DNA from: Euzebya sp051004735
GTDB lineage: Bacteria; Actinomycetota; Nitriliruptoria; Euzebyales; Euzebyaceae
Assembly: GCA_051004735.1 (NCBI GenBank)
Contig: JBPCKA010000039.1
Span: 1-31,263, forward strand
Reading direction: 5' to 3'
Length of the DNA: 31,263 bases
The number at the start of each line of letters is the position of its first letter. Positions within the stretch are counted from its first letter, which is position 1. A program made the position numbers and the translations under genes. The notes under the pieces were generated by a model. That model searched no databases, had not been told where the DNA came from, and saw only the letters and a list, made by a program, of their open reading frames with translations. Of this stretch, positions 14,409 through 22,956 are shown piece by piece.

Positions 14409-14975
14409 TTACGCTGCCTTCTGATTGGGGTATCGGATCGTGCCTCGCAGACGATGCAGGCCGTGTGCTTCAAAGAAGTCGCGGTCCCAGCGTTGATGAC
14501 CATTGCAGGTTGCGGCCGTACCGCTTGACAAGCAAGCGGGTGAGCCGCCACACGACGTGTCGATCGAGCTGGACAAACTTCACCGCAGAGTTGCCAGTCC
14601 GAAAGTTACCCCTACCACGCAACATCCAATTGAGATCTCTGATGACCTCCCGGATATCAGCATGGCATCGGGCGCGGCGGGTCAGGGAAGTCGGTCTCAA
14701 AGATCGGCTCACACACGATCTTTGCGGCTGCTTGCACGATCCGGTCTTTCACCGTGGGGATACCCAATCCTCTGATCCCACCGGCTGGCTTTGGGATCTC
14801 CACCCGCCGGCTTGGGGCCGGCCGATAGGTTCCACGCCGCCAACAAGACGTCACGCCTGCCGATGCGGTCATACAGGGCATGGAAACGCCGATCATCAGA
14901 TTGCTTGGCCGAAGCCGATAGCATCCGTTGCAGGCGTCGCACGTCATCCCGCACCGGAGGAAACCGATTCAGGTT
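14409..14975 (-). pseudogene. Group II intron reverse transcriptase/maturase, internally deleted
   Basis: Three pieces in different frames align to successive parts of intron reverse transcriptases. Piece 1 (about 14975-14832) is the N-terminus: VRRLQRMLSASAKQSDDRRF then HALYDRIGRRDVLLAAW. Piece 2 (about 14833-14684) is fingers/RT1-2: GTYRPAPSRRVEIPKPAGGI then LGIPTVKDRIVQAAAKIV and EPIFETDF. Piece 3 (about 14673-14503) is the maturase domain: WMLRGRGNFRTGNSAVKFVQ then LDRHVVWRLTRLLVKRYGRN. A last shift gives the normal C-terminus DRDFFEAHGLHRLRGTIRYP, ending at TAA 14409. The pieces abut, so about 60 residues are missing after piece 1 and the whole palm with YADD is missing between pieces 2 and 3. 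It is clearly inactive. Confidence 0.88.
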
Positions 14976-15322
14976 GACCGCAAACTGAGGTCTGCGGGGG
15001 TTGTTGGACCGGGCGGTCCCGGCCATGCCCTTGCGCGTTCCCACCTCGGATGCATCATCAAAGTCAGGGCCCTTCCCCCCCCCCGGCGGGTTGTGTTGTC
15101 CCACCGGTCCAATCGGTACTACGACCCCGTCGACTGGGGTTTGACAACACGGCCGCTGCCCTCCGCCCGGTTTCACCATCGGCTTATCCGGCCGGTCTTT
15201 GCCCGACAAGGCCAGGCAGACGAAACTCTGAAGTTTCGTGCCACACCATCCACACGTTCCGACCTCCATACCCCGGCTTTTTGACATCCCGCTCGGCCCA
15301 ATGACAGCACATCATATGGATG

Positions 15323-16075
15323 TCATTTCAACCGGGAACCACCAGCCAGTTGGGCGGCGGCACCAGGTTGGGCATCGGCTGATGAGGCGAACACAACGAC
15401 GTTGTCCTCGTAGCGGCCCGTCGACTGGTCAAACGCCCCGCCACAGGTGATCAGTCGCAGGGAAGGGTGGTCGGTCTCGCCGTACACCAGCAACGCGGGG
15501 AACTCATCCTTCGGGTAGCGTCGTACCCCCTCGACGGCGAAGACCACCTCGGAGCCGTCGGCGCGGTCGACAGAGATCTCGTCCCCAGGGCGCAGGCGCC
15601 CCAGCTCATAGAACACAGAGGGGCCATCCTCCACAGAATCGACATGCCCGAGGATCACCGCGGTCCCCACGGCACCTGGCGCAGACGAGCCGTCATACCA
15701 CGCAGCCTCGTCGTAGCGCGGGCCCGTCGGCACCTGCAGGGTGTTCTGGGCCGTGCGGCCCAGGTGCTGCAACGGCGAGTGGACACCGATTGCCTCGATG
15801 TCGATCGCGACCGGATCCGGCACGGGAGGAGCAGCTGGGATCGCCGTCGCGTGCGGGTCGAGAGCCGGGCGCGCGGTGGGGACGGCCGTTGGCACCTGCA
15901 CTGGGCCCACCGAGCCGGCTGCAGACGGCGGAGGTTGTGGGGGTGCCCCCGGGGCAGCCGCGGACATCGCGATGAGGGCCACGCCGGCGGCCGCCAGGAA
16001 CCGGGTCAGGATCTTGAGACGGAGCTCACGGCGCCGTTGCGCGAGCCGCCTTGTCCTCTCCAACCGAGACGCCAT
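15323..16075 (-). CDS. Class E/F-like sortase
   Basis: Sortases join surface proteins to the cell wall or to each other by cleaving a C-terminal sorting motif. The 250-residue protein has a basic N-terminus, a membrane helix (about 22-40), a Pro/Ala-rich linker (about 41-90) and a sortase domain with catalytic His144 (VILGHVDS), Cys211 (LRLITCGGAF) and Arg221 (TGRYEDNVVV). The TLQVPTGPRYDEAAWY and GPSVFYELGRLRPGDEI segments are typical of the actinobacterial E/F classes. It follows the DUF3494 surface-protein gene by 9 bp on the same strand, so the two very probably form an enzyme-substrate pair. The downstream DNA is the intron remnant. Confidence 0.92.
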   Translation of the reverse strand: MASRLERTRRLAQRRRELRLKILTRFLAAAGVALIAMSAAAPGAPPQPPPSAAGSVGPVQVPTAVPTARPALDPHATAIPAAPPVPDPVAIDIEAIGVHSPLQHLGRTAQNTLQVPTGPRYDEAAWYDGSSAPGAVGTAVILGHVDSVEDGPSVFYELGRLRPGDEISVDRADGSEVVFAVEGVRRYPKDEFPALLVYGETDHPSLRLITCGGAFDQSTGRYEDNVVVFASSADAQPGAAAQLAGGSRLK

Positions 16076-16084
16076 CGCCGACGC

Positions 16085-17260
<1,176 letters not shown>

Positions 17261-17569
17261 CAGCACCGTCCTCAGCTTTCAACTCAGAGAGGGACAACTT
17301 GCGGTATCGGTCACAATGACCCTGGACGAGGCTAACAAGCCAACACATCGCAATCGCGTAGGCCGCACATTGTACGTCACGGTGTCGCAGACGCGGTGGC
17401 GCCGTGCGGCCCAGACCTCGGCCCACCGTTCGGGGACGTGGCAGGCGGTGGCCCGGGCAGGCGAGGCTGGACCGGCGACTCAACCTGCCCGACGGCGAGG
17501 GTGCGCTGGAACGCTGGCGCCGCCACTGCACCCTGTACGAGCTGACACCGGACTTCGCCGCGACCAGGG
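17261..17569. other. Intergenic stretch upstream of the surface-protein gene
   Basis: It must hold the promoter and leader of the minus-strand DUF3494-sortase operon; GAGGA (ribosome-binding site) lies 8 bases before its ATG. From about 17400 rightward there is GC-rich sequence on the plus strand that could be the eroded 5' part of the PilB/GspE gene or of another gene (a frame reads GALERWRRHCTLYELTPDFA), but I cannot assign it. Confidence 0.35.
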
Positions 17570-18105
17570 CGGCGCCGGCGCCTGAGCTTCGTCACCGACG
17601 ACGACATCGCGCGGGTCGTCGCCAAGCAGCTGGGGCTGGAGTACGCGGGCAACAACCCGCCGTCACCGCATCGGGGCGCCGTGGACATTTTGCCGGAGTC
17701 CCTGGCCCGCCGCCATCAGGTCGCGACGCTGTGGCACGAGCCGGACGGCACGTTGGTCGTGCTGTGCTCGGACCCGACCGACATCGTGGCCATTCACGAC
17801 GTGCGGCTGGTCGCCGGCGCTTGCCGGCTGCGGCCGATCGTGACCTCGGCAAACCAGCTGGACCAGGCCCTCAAGATCATCTACACCCACGAGGGTCAAG
17901 CCGGCGAGATCCTGGAGCTGCTCGAGGAGGAGGCCGACTTCGACGCGTCGGCCTACGAGTCCGAGGAGGACGTCGACCAGGACGCGCCGGTGATCCGGCT
18001 GGCGGAGAACATCATCGCCGAGGCCCTACACGGCGACGCCTCCGACATCCACATCGAGACCGGGCAGCCGCCGCACCACCGTGCGCTACCGCATCGACGG
18101 TGTCA
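17570..18105 (+). pseudogene. PilB/GspE-type secretion ATPase, N-terminal fragment
   Basis: From about 17570 one frame reads SFVTDDDIARVVAKQLGLEY, ILPESLARRHQVATLWHEPD and LVVLCSDPTDIVAIHDVRLV, which is an MshEN/GspE N-terminal domain. An acidic linker follows, then VIRLAENIIAEALHGDASDI with HIET, the start of the PilB/GspE ATPase core. At about 18063 the frame is lost; the homologous text RTTVRYRIDGV continues one frame over at 18072-18104. After that the sequence belongs to another gene on the opposite strand. Walker A, Walker B and all of the motor domain are missing, as is a clear start codon, so this is a dead fragment of a type II secretion or type IV pilus ATPase. No other pilus gene is nearby. 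Confidence 0.85.
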
Positions 18106-18533
18106 CCCAGTCCGACGGTCGCAACGACCTGGTCCAGCCAGTCCTGATCGGGTTTGCGCCCCGCCAGGCGAAGGGGCAGCAGCATGTTTTCCTGCGCGTT
18201 CAGTTGGGGCAACAGGTTGAACGCCTGGAAGACGAATCCGATCCGATCCCGACGCAGCAGAGTCAACTGCTTGTCCTTCATGCCCGTCAGGTCGGTGTCC
18301 CCCAGGAAGATCTGTCCGGCGGTGGGACGGTCCAAGGCGGCCAGGCAATGCATCAACGTCGACTTGCCCGACCCGGAGGGTCCCATCACGGCGGTGAACT
18401 GACCGGCCGGGAAATCGACTGACACCCCGTCCAGGGCACGTACGGCGGTGTCTTGTTGCCCATATACCTTCTCAACCCCGACCGCACGGGCGGCCAAACG
18501 AACGGGAGTCTGCAGGTTGGCGACTGTGTTCAT
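18105..18533 (-). pseudogene. ABC transporter ATPase (MacB/LolD-like), 3'-truncated
   Basis: Starting at ATG 18533 (MNTVANLQTPVRLAARAVGV) the frame has VEKVYGQQDTAVRALDGVSV, Walker A GPSGSGKSTLMHCLAALDRP, and the Q-loop region RIGFVFQAFNLLPQLNAQEN followed by MLLPLRLAG and VVATVGLGD. Immediately after GLGD, where RxxHxPxxLSGGQQQRVAIA should follow, the sequence becomes the reverse complement of the PilB/GspE fragment. The ABC signature, Walker B and switch regions are gone, so it cannot hydrolyse ATP. The lost end presumably continued to a permease of the FtsX/MacB type. The 5' half keeps a natural start and looks recently intact. Confidence 0.88.
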
Positions 18534-18657
18534 TGGTGCGTCCTTGAGGGTGCGGGCGGTTGGCGGGCAGTCTGAGGCCTGCCGTGGCGGGCAGGACAAT
18601 CGCTAGTCACGGGCACGGATCACGGGGACTCGCGCCAGCGACCCCAGGAGTGTGGGC

Positions 18658-18674
18658 AGGTAGGTTATCTACCT
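18658..18674 (+). promoter_or_regulatory. Perfect inverted repeat before the carotenoid operon
   Basis: AGGTAG (18658-18663) and CTACCT (18669-18674) form a perfect 6-bp dyad around GTTAT, ending two bases before the ATG of the first carotenoid gene. It overlaps TAGGTT/TTATCT, either of which could be a -10 box for a short-leader or leaderless mRNA. No other ribosome-binding site is close enough. This position suggests an operator, perhaps for light or stress control; the regulator is not identified. Confidence 0.45.
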
Positions 18675-18676
18675 CG

Positions 18677-19390
18677 ATGACCCATGTGACGGTGCACTTG
18701 TGGCGCGTTCATGCCAGCCGTGTCCCGCTGGCAATCGCCCGCATGGGCCTTGACCGCCAGCTGTTGCGGGGAGTTGACGGTTTGAGATTTCGCAAGCTGT
18801 TGGGTACCGGCGACGGCCGGACCTTCAGCCCGCGTGACGCCGACCTGCGGACGTGGGGGCTGCTGTGCGCGTGGGACAGCCGCGCCGATTCCCTGTCCTT
18901 CGAGGGACACGCGACACCCCGGGGGTGGCGGCGTATTGCCTCACAGGAGTGGCGCGCAGATCTCGCGACTCTTCGAACCAAGGGCAGGTGGAGCGGACGG
19001 CAGCCGTTCACGGTTCGTGATGACCTGGCGGACTGGGACGGACCGGTCGCCGCGATCACCCGCGCCCGCCTGAAACCCTCCCTGACGCCGACGTTTTGGC
19101 GTGCGGTGCCCCCAGTGGTGGCTGATCTGGACACCCACGATGGTCTGGAGGCCCGCGTCGGGATCGGCGAGGCACCACTCGGCCTGCAGGGCACTCTCAC
19201 CGTGTGGCAGGACGCGGCCGCGCTGACCCGCTTTGCCTACCGACACCCGGCGCACCGCCAAGCCATCACCGACACAGGCCGGCTGGGCTGGTATGCCGAG
19301 GAGTTGTTTGCGCGCTTCGCCGTCCTGCAGACGCGTGGAACCCTGTTCGGCGACCCCACTGTCGGTCTGACAGGAGTCAACGGTGCGTGA
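18677..19390 (+). CDS. crtA: CrtA-like carotenoid monooxygenase
   Basis: The 237-residue protein resembles spheroidene monooxygenase CrtA: VTVHLWRVHASRVPLAIARM near the start, LRFRKLLGTGDGRTFSPRDA, WGLLCAWDS, the GRWSGRQPFTV segment, VAAITRARLKPSLTPTFWRA, then EARVGIGEAPLGLQGTLTVW and WYAEELFARFAVLQTRG. CrtA of purple bacteria oxidises the end of acyclic carotenoids to a 2-keto group; homologues elsewhere make other oxygenated ends. ATG at 18677 was chosen because homology begins there, while the longer frame upstream is unrelated. Its stop overlaps the next gene (CrtO-like) by 8 bp. The context, an all-carotenoid operon, supports the call strongly, but the exact substrate is unknown. Confidence 0.85.
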   Translation: MTHVTVHLWRVHASRVPLAIARMGLDRQLLRGVDGLRFRKLLGTGDGRTFSPRDADLRTWGLLCAWDSRADSLSFEGHATPRGWRRIASQEWRADLATLRTKGRWSGRQPFTVRDDLADWDGPVAAITRARLKPSLTPTFWRAVPPVVADLDTHDGLEARVGIGEAPLGLQGTLTVWQDAAALTRFAYRHPAHRQAITDTGRLGWYAEELFARFAVLQTRGTLFGDPTVGLTGVNGA

Positions 19391-21005
19391 CGTGATCGTG
19401 GTTGGCGCCGGTCACAACGCCCTGGTCGCCGCCTGCTACCTGGCCCGTGAAGGCCTTGACGTTGAGGTTGTGGAACGGCGTGACATCGTGGGTGGCGCGG
19501 TGTCAACGGTCGATCGATTCGACGGTTACAAGATGGATGTGGGGTCAAGCGCACACATCATGGTCCGCCACACCGGAATCATCGAGGAGTTGGCCCTGGG
19601 GGACTGCGGGCTGCGCTATGTGGATCTGGATCCGTGGGGATTCGCGCCGGTCAGCGGCTCATCTGACGGTGAGGGTCCGGCAACCCAGGCTCTCAGCTTC
19701 CATCTGGACCTGGATCAAACGTGCCAGTCCATCGCGGCGGTCTGCGGGGACCGCGATGCGCAGGCCTACCACGATTTCGCCCGCGACTGGGGCGAGCGCA
19801 ACGCCAGGATCTTCGAGCTGTTCCAGGAACCCCCCAGCATGCTCAACATGGGTCGACGGTTGTTGGGCGTCGGTCGGGCGGCGGGCCTTGACGGCCTGGA
19901 GTTGTCGCGCCAGTTCCTGACCTCAGGCGATGCGCTATTGGACCAGCACTTTGGAGATGAGCGACTGAAGAGCGCCCTTGCCTGGCTGGGTGCCCAGTCG
20001 GGGCCAGCCACGCACGAACCCGCCACGGCCGACCTGGTGGGCTGGAACATGGTGATGCATCGACTGGCGCCCGGCCGTGCAGTCGGCGGCTCGGGGGCAC
20101 TGAGCGTGGCGCTGGCCCAGCGATTCTCGCGTCTGGGAGGCACCATCCGTCTAGGCGACGGAGCGGCCAGGATCGTTGTTCGGGATGGGAAGGCGCGGGG
20201 GGTGGCGACGGAGTCGGGCGAGCGGATCGCCGCCTCAACCGTCGTGGCGGGGTGTCATGTGCTGACAACCCTGGACCTCCTCGGCAATGATGCGATGCCA
20301 GCGGAATTCATGGACCGGGCACGGGCGACGATCCGCACAGGCAACGGGATCGGAATGGTCGTGCGACTGGCCACGACAGCCCTACCCGCCTACCCAGGGT
20401 CACTGGGCGGGGCCGAGCACCACGCACTGCAGCTTCTGGCCCCGACTCGCCGGTTCCTGCGCCGGGCACACGGGGAGTACGTCGCGGGCTCCCCTCCCAC
20501 CAAACCGGCAGCACTGGTGATGGCATTTTCGGCCATCGACCCAAGCATTGCCCCGGCGGGGAAGCACAACGTGACGGTGTGGGGACAATGGCATCCCTTC
20601 GATCTGGCCGATGGCCTGAACTGGGACGACATCAGGCAACGGGAGGGCGAGAAGTTGATCGCGGCGGTCGAGGCCGTCGCACCGGGCTTCTCCGACTCCG
20701 TCGAACACGTCTACATCCAGACACCACTTGACCTGCAGCGTGAACTGGGATTGGTCCGCGGCCAGGTGATGCACCTGGACATGTCGCTGGACCAGATGTT
20801 CGCGTGGCGCCCGATGCCCGAACTCTCGGGCTACCGGATGCCGGCAGACGGGCTGTACCTGACCGGGGCATCGACCCATCCTGGCGGTGGCGTGTTCGGT
20901 GCCAGCGGCCGCTCCGCCGCCAGAGTGGTGCTGGCTGACCGGGCCAAAAGCTCACGCCCCTGGAGGCGAATCCGCTCGGGGATCAGCCAGCGGTTCGGCT
21001 CATGA
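19383..21005 (+). CDS. crtO: CrtO-like carotenoid ketolase (FAD-dependent)
   Basis: The 540-residue flavoprotein starts with the dinucleotide-binding motif VIVVGAGHNALVAACYLARE and VVERRDIVGGAVST, and ends with LYLTGASTHPGGGVFGASG, the FAD-binding end of the CrtI/CrtO superfamily. GAGHNAL and the PGGGVFGASG ending are characteristic of CrtO ketolases, which add a 4-keto group to beta-ionone or gamma-carotene rings in cyanobacteria, Deinococcus and Rhodococcus. Length fits CrtO (about 510-560), longer than CrtI/CrtD. A GTG start at 19383, preceded by AGGAG, overlaps the upstream gene by 8 bp; its own end overlaps cruF by 4 bp (ATGA). A CrtN/CrtP-type oxidase acting on an end methyl group is a less likely alternative. 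Confidence 0.85.
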   Translation: MRDVIVVGAGHNALVAACYLAREGLDVEVVERRDIVGGAVSTVDRFDGYKMDVGSSAHIMVRHTGIIEELALGDCGLRYVDLDPWGFAPVSGSSDGEGPATQALSFHLDLDQTCQSIAAVCGDRDAQAYHDFARDWGERNARIFELFQEPPSMLNMGRRLLGVGRAAGLDGLELSRQFLTSGDALLDQHFGDERLKSALAWLGAQSGPATHEPATADLVGWNMVMHRLAPGRAVGGSGALSVALAQRFSRLGGTIRLGDGAARIVVRDGKARGVATESGERIAASTVVAGCHVLTTLDLLGNDAMPAEFMDRARATIRTGNGIGMVVRLATTALPAYPGSLGGAEHHALQLLAPTRRFLRRAHGEYVAGSPPTKPAALVMAFSAIDPSIAPAGKHNVTVWGQWHPFDLADGLNWDDIRQREGEKLIAAVEAVAPGFSDSVEHVYIQTPLDLQRELGLVRGQVMHLDMSLDQMFAWRPMPELSGYRMPADGLYLTGASTHPGGGVFGASGRSAARVVLADRAKSSRPWRRIRSGISQRFGS

Positions 21006-21838
21006 CGCAGCTGCTCAGACGCCTGGGTCCGTCGGGTCGATCGCAGCCGCGCCACCTGGCCCCGGCGGTCCTGGGCGTGTGCCTGGTCGCGGCGCAGATC
21101 AGCTATCCCCACACCGCCGGTGACACCCGTGATCGGCTGACCATCCTGACCGTCGTGCTCTTCGCCAGCGCATCGTTGTCCCATGCCCTGATCGCGCACG
21201 GACGACGGACCACGCTGTGGCTCTTCGGCGTGTTCGCAGGAGGCGGAATGCTGGTCGAGGCCCTCGGGGTCGCCACGGGCTTTCCCTTCGGTGACTACGC
21301 CTACTCCCAGCGAATTGGCCCCGCGTTGATCGGCGTGCCGATGATCATTCCACTGGCATGGGTGATGATGGGCTATCCCGCTGCGGTCGTGGCACGCCTG
21401 ATCACGCCGCGGCGATGGCTTGGTGCCATCATCGGCGCGGGAGCACTTGCCACCTGGGATCTGTTCCTTGACCCGCAGATGGTCGCGGAGGGGTACTGGA
21501 CATGGCAGGGCGCAGGCCCGCATCTGATCGGTTCCATCCCGGCGACCAACTACCTGGCCTGGCTCGCAGTGGCAGGGGTGATGATGACGGTTGTCTGGCC
21601 GGCAACCACTACCTGGTCGGTGGCTACGGCCGACCACCGCGTCCCGGTTGCCCTGTACGTGTGGACCTGGTTCGGCAGCGTGATCGGGCATGTGGCCTAC
21701 CTGGGGCTGCCGCAGTCCGGGCTGTATGGCGGCGTGGGCATGGGTGTGTTCGTGGTGTGGCTGACCTGCTCGTTGCTGCGGTCCTCCCGCATGGGATCTG
21801 AGGGTCAGCCCGTGCCGTCCAAGCGTGCCCGGCTGTGA
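21002..21838 (+). CDS. cruF: CruF-like carotenoid 1',2'-hydratase
   Basis: The 278-residue protein has about seven hydrophobic segments (for example LAPAVLGVCLVAAQISY, LTILTVVLFASASLSHALI, LWLFGVFAGGGMLVEALGVA, and VPMIIPLAWVMMGYPAAVVA) and the family-typical text FPFGDYAYSQRIGPALIGVP, LGAIIGAGALATWDLFLDPQ and GYWTWQGAGPHLIGSIPATN with NYLAW. These match the DUF422/CruF group, which adds water across the 1',2' double bond of a psi end group, as in myxol, deinoxanthin and bacterioruberin synthesis. It overlaps both neighbours by 4 bp, so it is translated in a coupled series. Hydration gives the tertiary hydroxyl group; the adjacent glycosyltransferase would act on a hydroxyl of this end. Confidence 0.88.
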   Translation: MTQLLRRLGPSGRSQPRHLAPAVLGVCLVAAQISYPHTAGDTRDRLTILTVVLFASASLSHALIAHGRRTTLWLFGVFAGGGMLVEALGVATGFPFGDYAYSQRIGPALIGVPMIIPLAWVMMGYPAAVVARLITPRRWLGAIIGAGALATWDLFLDPQMVAEGYWTWQGAGPHLIGSIPATNYLAWLAVAGVMMTVVWPATTTWSVATADHRVPVALYVWTWFGSVIGHVAYLGLPQSGLYGGVGMGVFVVWLTCSLLRSSRMGSEGQPVPSKRARL

Positions 21839-22956
21839 TCTGGTTGCTGGCCGGAAGTGCTGTGGCAGCCACGGTTGCCACGGTGCACTCGCTGGTGAAC
21901 TGGCGTCTGTTGCGACAACCCCCGACGGGGGTGTCCCCGGCTGAGCCCCACCTGGCGGTGTCGGTGCTGATCCCTGCCCGCAACGAGGCACAGCGGGTGG
22001 GACCCACATTGGTGGCCGTTCTGCGGCAGACAGGCGTCGACTTCGAGGTGATCCTGCTGGATGACGGATCGGACGACGACACGTCGGGGGTCGCAACGAC
22101 CGTGGCCGGGGGCGACGATCGCTTCCGCGTCGTGACGGGGTCGCCCCTGCCCCCGGGATGGTTGGGCAAACCGCATGCGTGTTGGCAGTTGGCAGGGCAG
22201 GCACGCGGCGATGTGTTGGTCTTCATGGACTGCGACGTCCACCTGCGTCACGGAGCGCTGGCGGCGTGTGTGGACCTGCTGCAGCACGGCGAGATGGACA
22301 TGGTCAGCCCCTATCCACGCCAGTACGGCGACGGGCTGGCCGCGCGGTTGATCCAGCCGCTATTGCAGTGGTCCTGGTTGACGTTCTTGCCGCTGCGGCT
22401 GGCCGAGCGCACCTCTGCGCCATCGCTCAGCGCCGGTAACGGACAGTTGCAGGTCTGCCGTGCCCACAGCTACTGGGTCGCAGGTGGCCACCAACGGGTC
22501 GCTGGGGAGGTCATCGAAGATGTGGCGCTGGCCCGGTCGTTCAAGCAGACCGGATTCCGCGTCGGCATGGCGAATGGGACAGAGTTGGCGTCGTGCCGAA
22601 TGTATGACGGCTGGACGGAATTGCGTGAGGGGTACAGCAAGTCGTTGTGGAGCGCGTTCGGCAGTCGGACCGGCGCGGCGGGCACGATGCTGGCGCTGTG
22701 GCTGCTGTACATGCTGCCCCCGGTGGGTGCGGTGTGGGGCATTGCTCGGGGGCGGCGACCGGTCGTTGCCCTGGGCGCGTGGGGCTACGCAGCGGGCGTG
22801 GCCGGCCGGGCCCACGCCGCCTGGCGCACGGGCGGACGGGTGAGCGATGCCCCCGCCCATCCTGTCTCGATAGGCCTATTGAGCTACTTGACGTGGCGGT
22901 CATGGCGAGCAAAGAGCCAGGGTGGGTTGTCGTGGAAGGGACGTCGGATCCCATGA
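21835..22956 (+). CDS. cruG: CruG-like carotenoid glycosyltransferase (GT2 family)
   Basis: The 373-residue protein has an N-terminal membrane helix, a GT-A domain with VSVLIPARNEAQRVGPTLVA, EVILLDDGSDDDTSGVATTV, PGWLGKPHACWQLAGQARGD, a metal-binding VFMDCDVHLRHGAL and EVIEDVALARSFKQTGFRVG, then C-terminal hydrophobic helices (TMLALWLLYMLPPVGAVWGI). This is the GT2 type of CruG, which in cyanobacteria transfers a sugar to myxol; homologues act on other 1'/2'-hydroxy carotenoids. GTG at 21835 overlaps the cruF stop (GTGA) and the end overlaps the desaturase start (ATGA). Position next to cruF strongly supports a carotenoid substrate; the sugar donor is not known. Confidence 0.85.
   Translation: MIWLLAGSAVAATVATVHSLVNWRLLRQPPTGVSPAEPHLAVSVLIPARNEAQRVGPTLVAVLRQTGVDFEVILLDDGSDDDTSGVATTVAGGDDRFRVVTGSPLPPGWLGKPHACWQLAGQARGDVLVFMDCDVHLRHGALAACVDLLQHGEMDMVSPYPRQYGDGLAARLIQPLLQWSWLTFLPLRLAERTSAPSLSAGNGQLQVCRAHSYWVAGGHQRVAGEVIEDVALARSFKQTGFRVGMANGTELASCRMYDGWTELREGYSKSLWSAFGSRTGAAGTMLALWLLYMLPPVGAVWGIARGRRPVVALGAWGYAAGVAGRAHAAWRTGGRVSDAPAHPVSIGLLSYLTWRSWRAKSQGGLSWKGRRIP

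Larger units (their letters stand above)
14305..15270 (-). mobile_element. Degenerate group II intron
   Basis: The 3' end on the minus strand has a readable domain V, a weak domain VI and an end near 14305, 6-10 bp before the crotonase ATG. Upstream lies an intron-encoded reverse transcriptase with internal deletions, and before it about 300 bases of RNA-domain sequence (including KGMAGTARSNNPRRPQ-like in-frame text typical of the region before such proteins). Complete introns of this kind have about 600 bases of domains I-III and a roughly 400-residue protein, so both parts are shortened and the element cannot retrotranspose. The exact 5' end is uncertain. A run of ten C at 15075-15084 lies inside. 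Confidence 0.85.

Noticed and set aside
20831..22204. A 457-codon open frame on the minus strand opposite the crtO, cruF and cruG genes
   Set aside because: It is rich in Arg/Pro/Gly/His with no family resemblance and lies antisense to three well-supported overlapping genes; long antisense frames are common at this GC content.
22647..22952. N-terminal extension of the CrtD-like desaturase by 102 codons
   Set aside because: It lies inside cruG in another frame. The family starts right at TVVIGAG, and ATG 22953 gives the same 4-bp overlap as the other genes of the operon.
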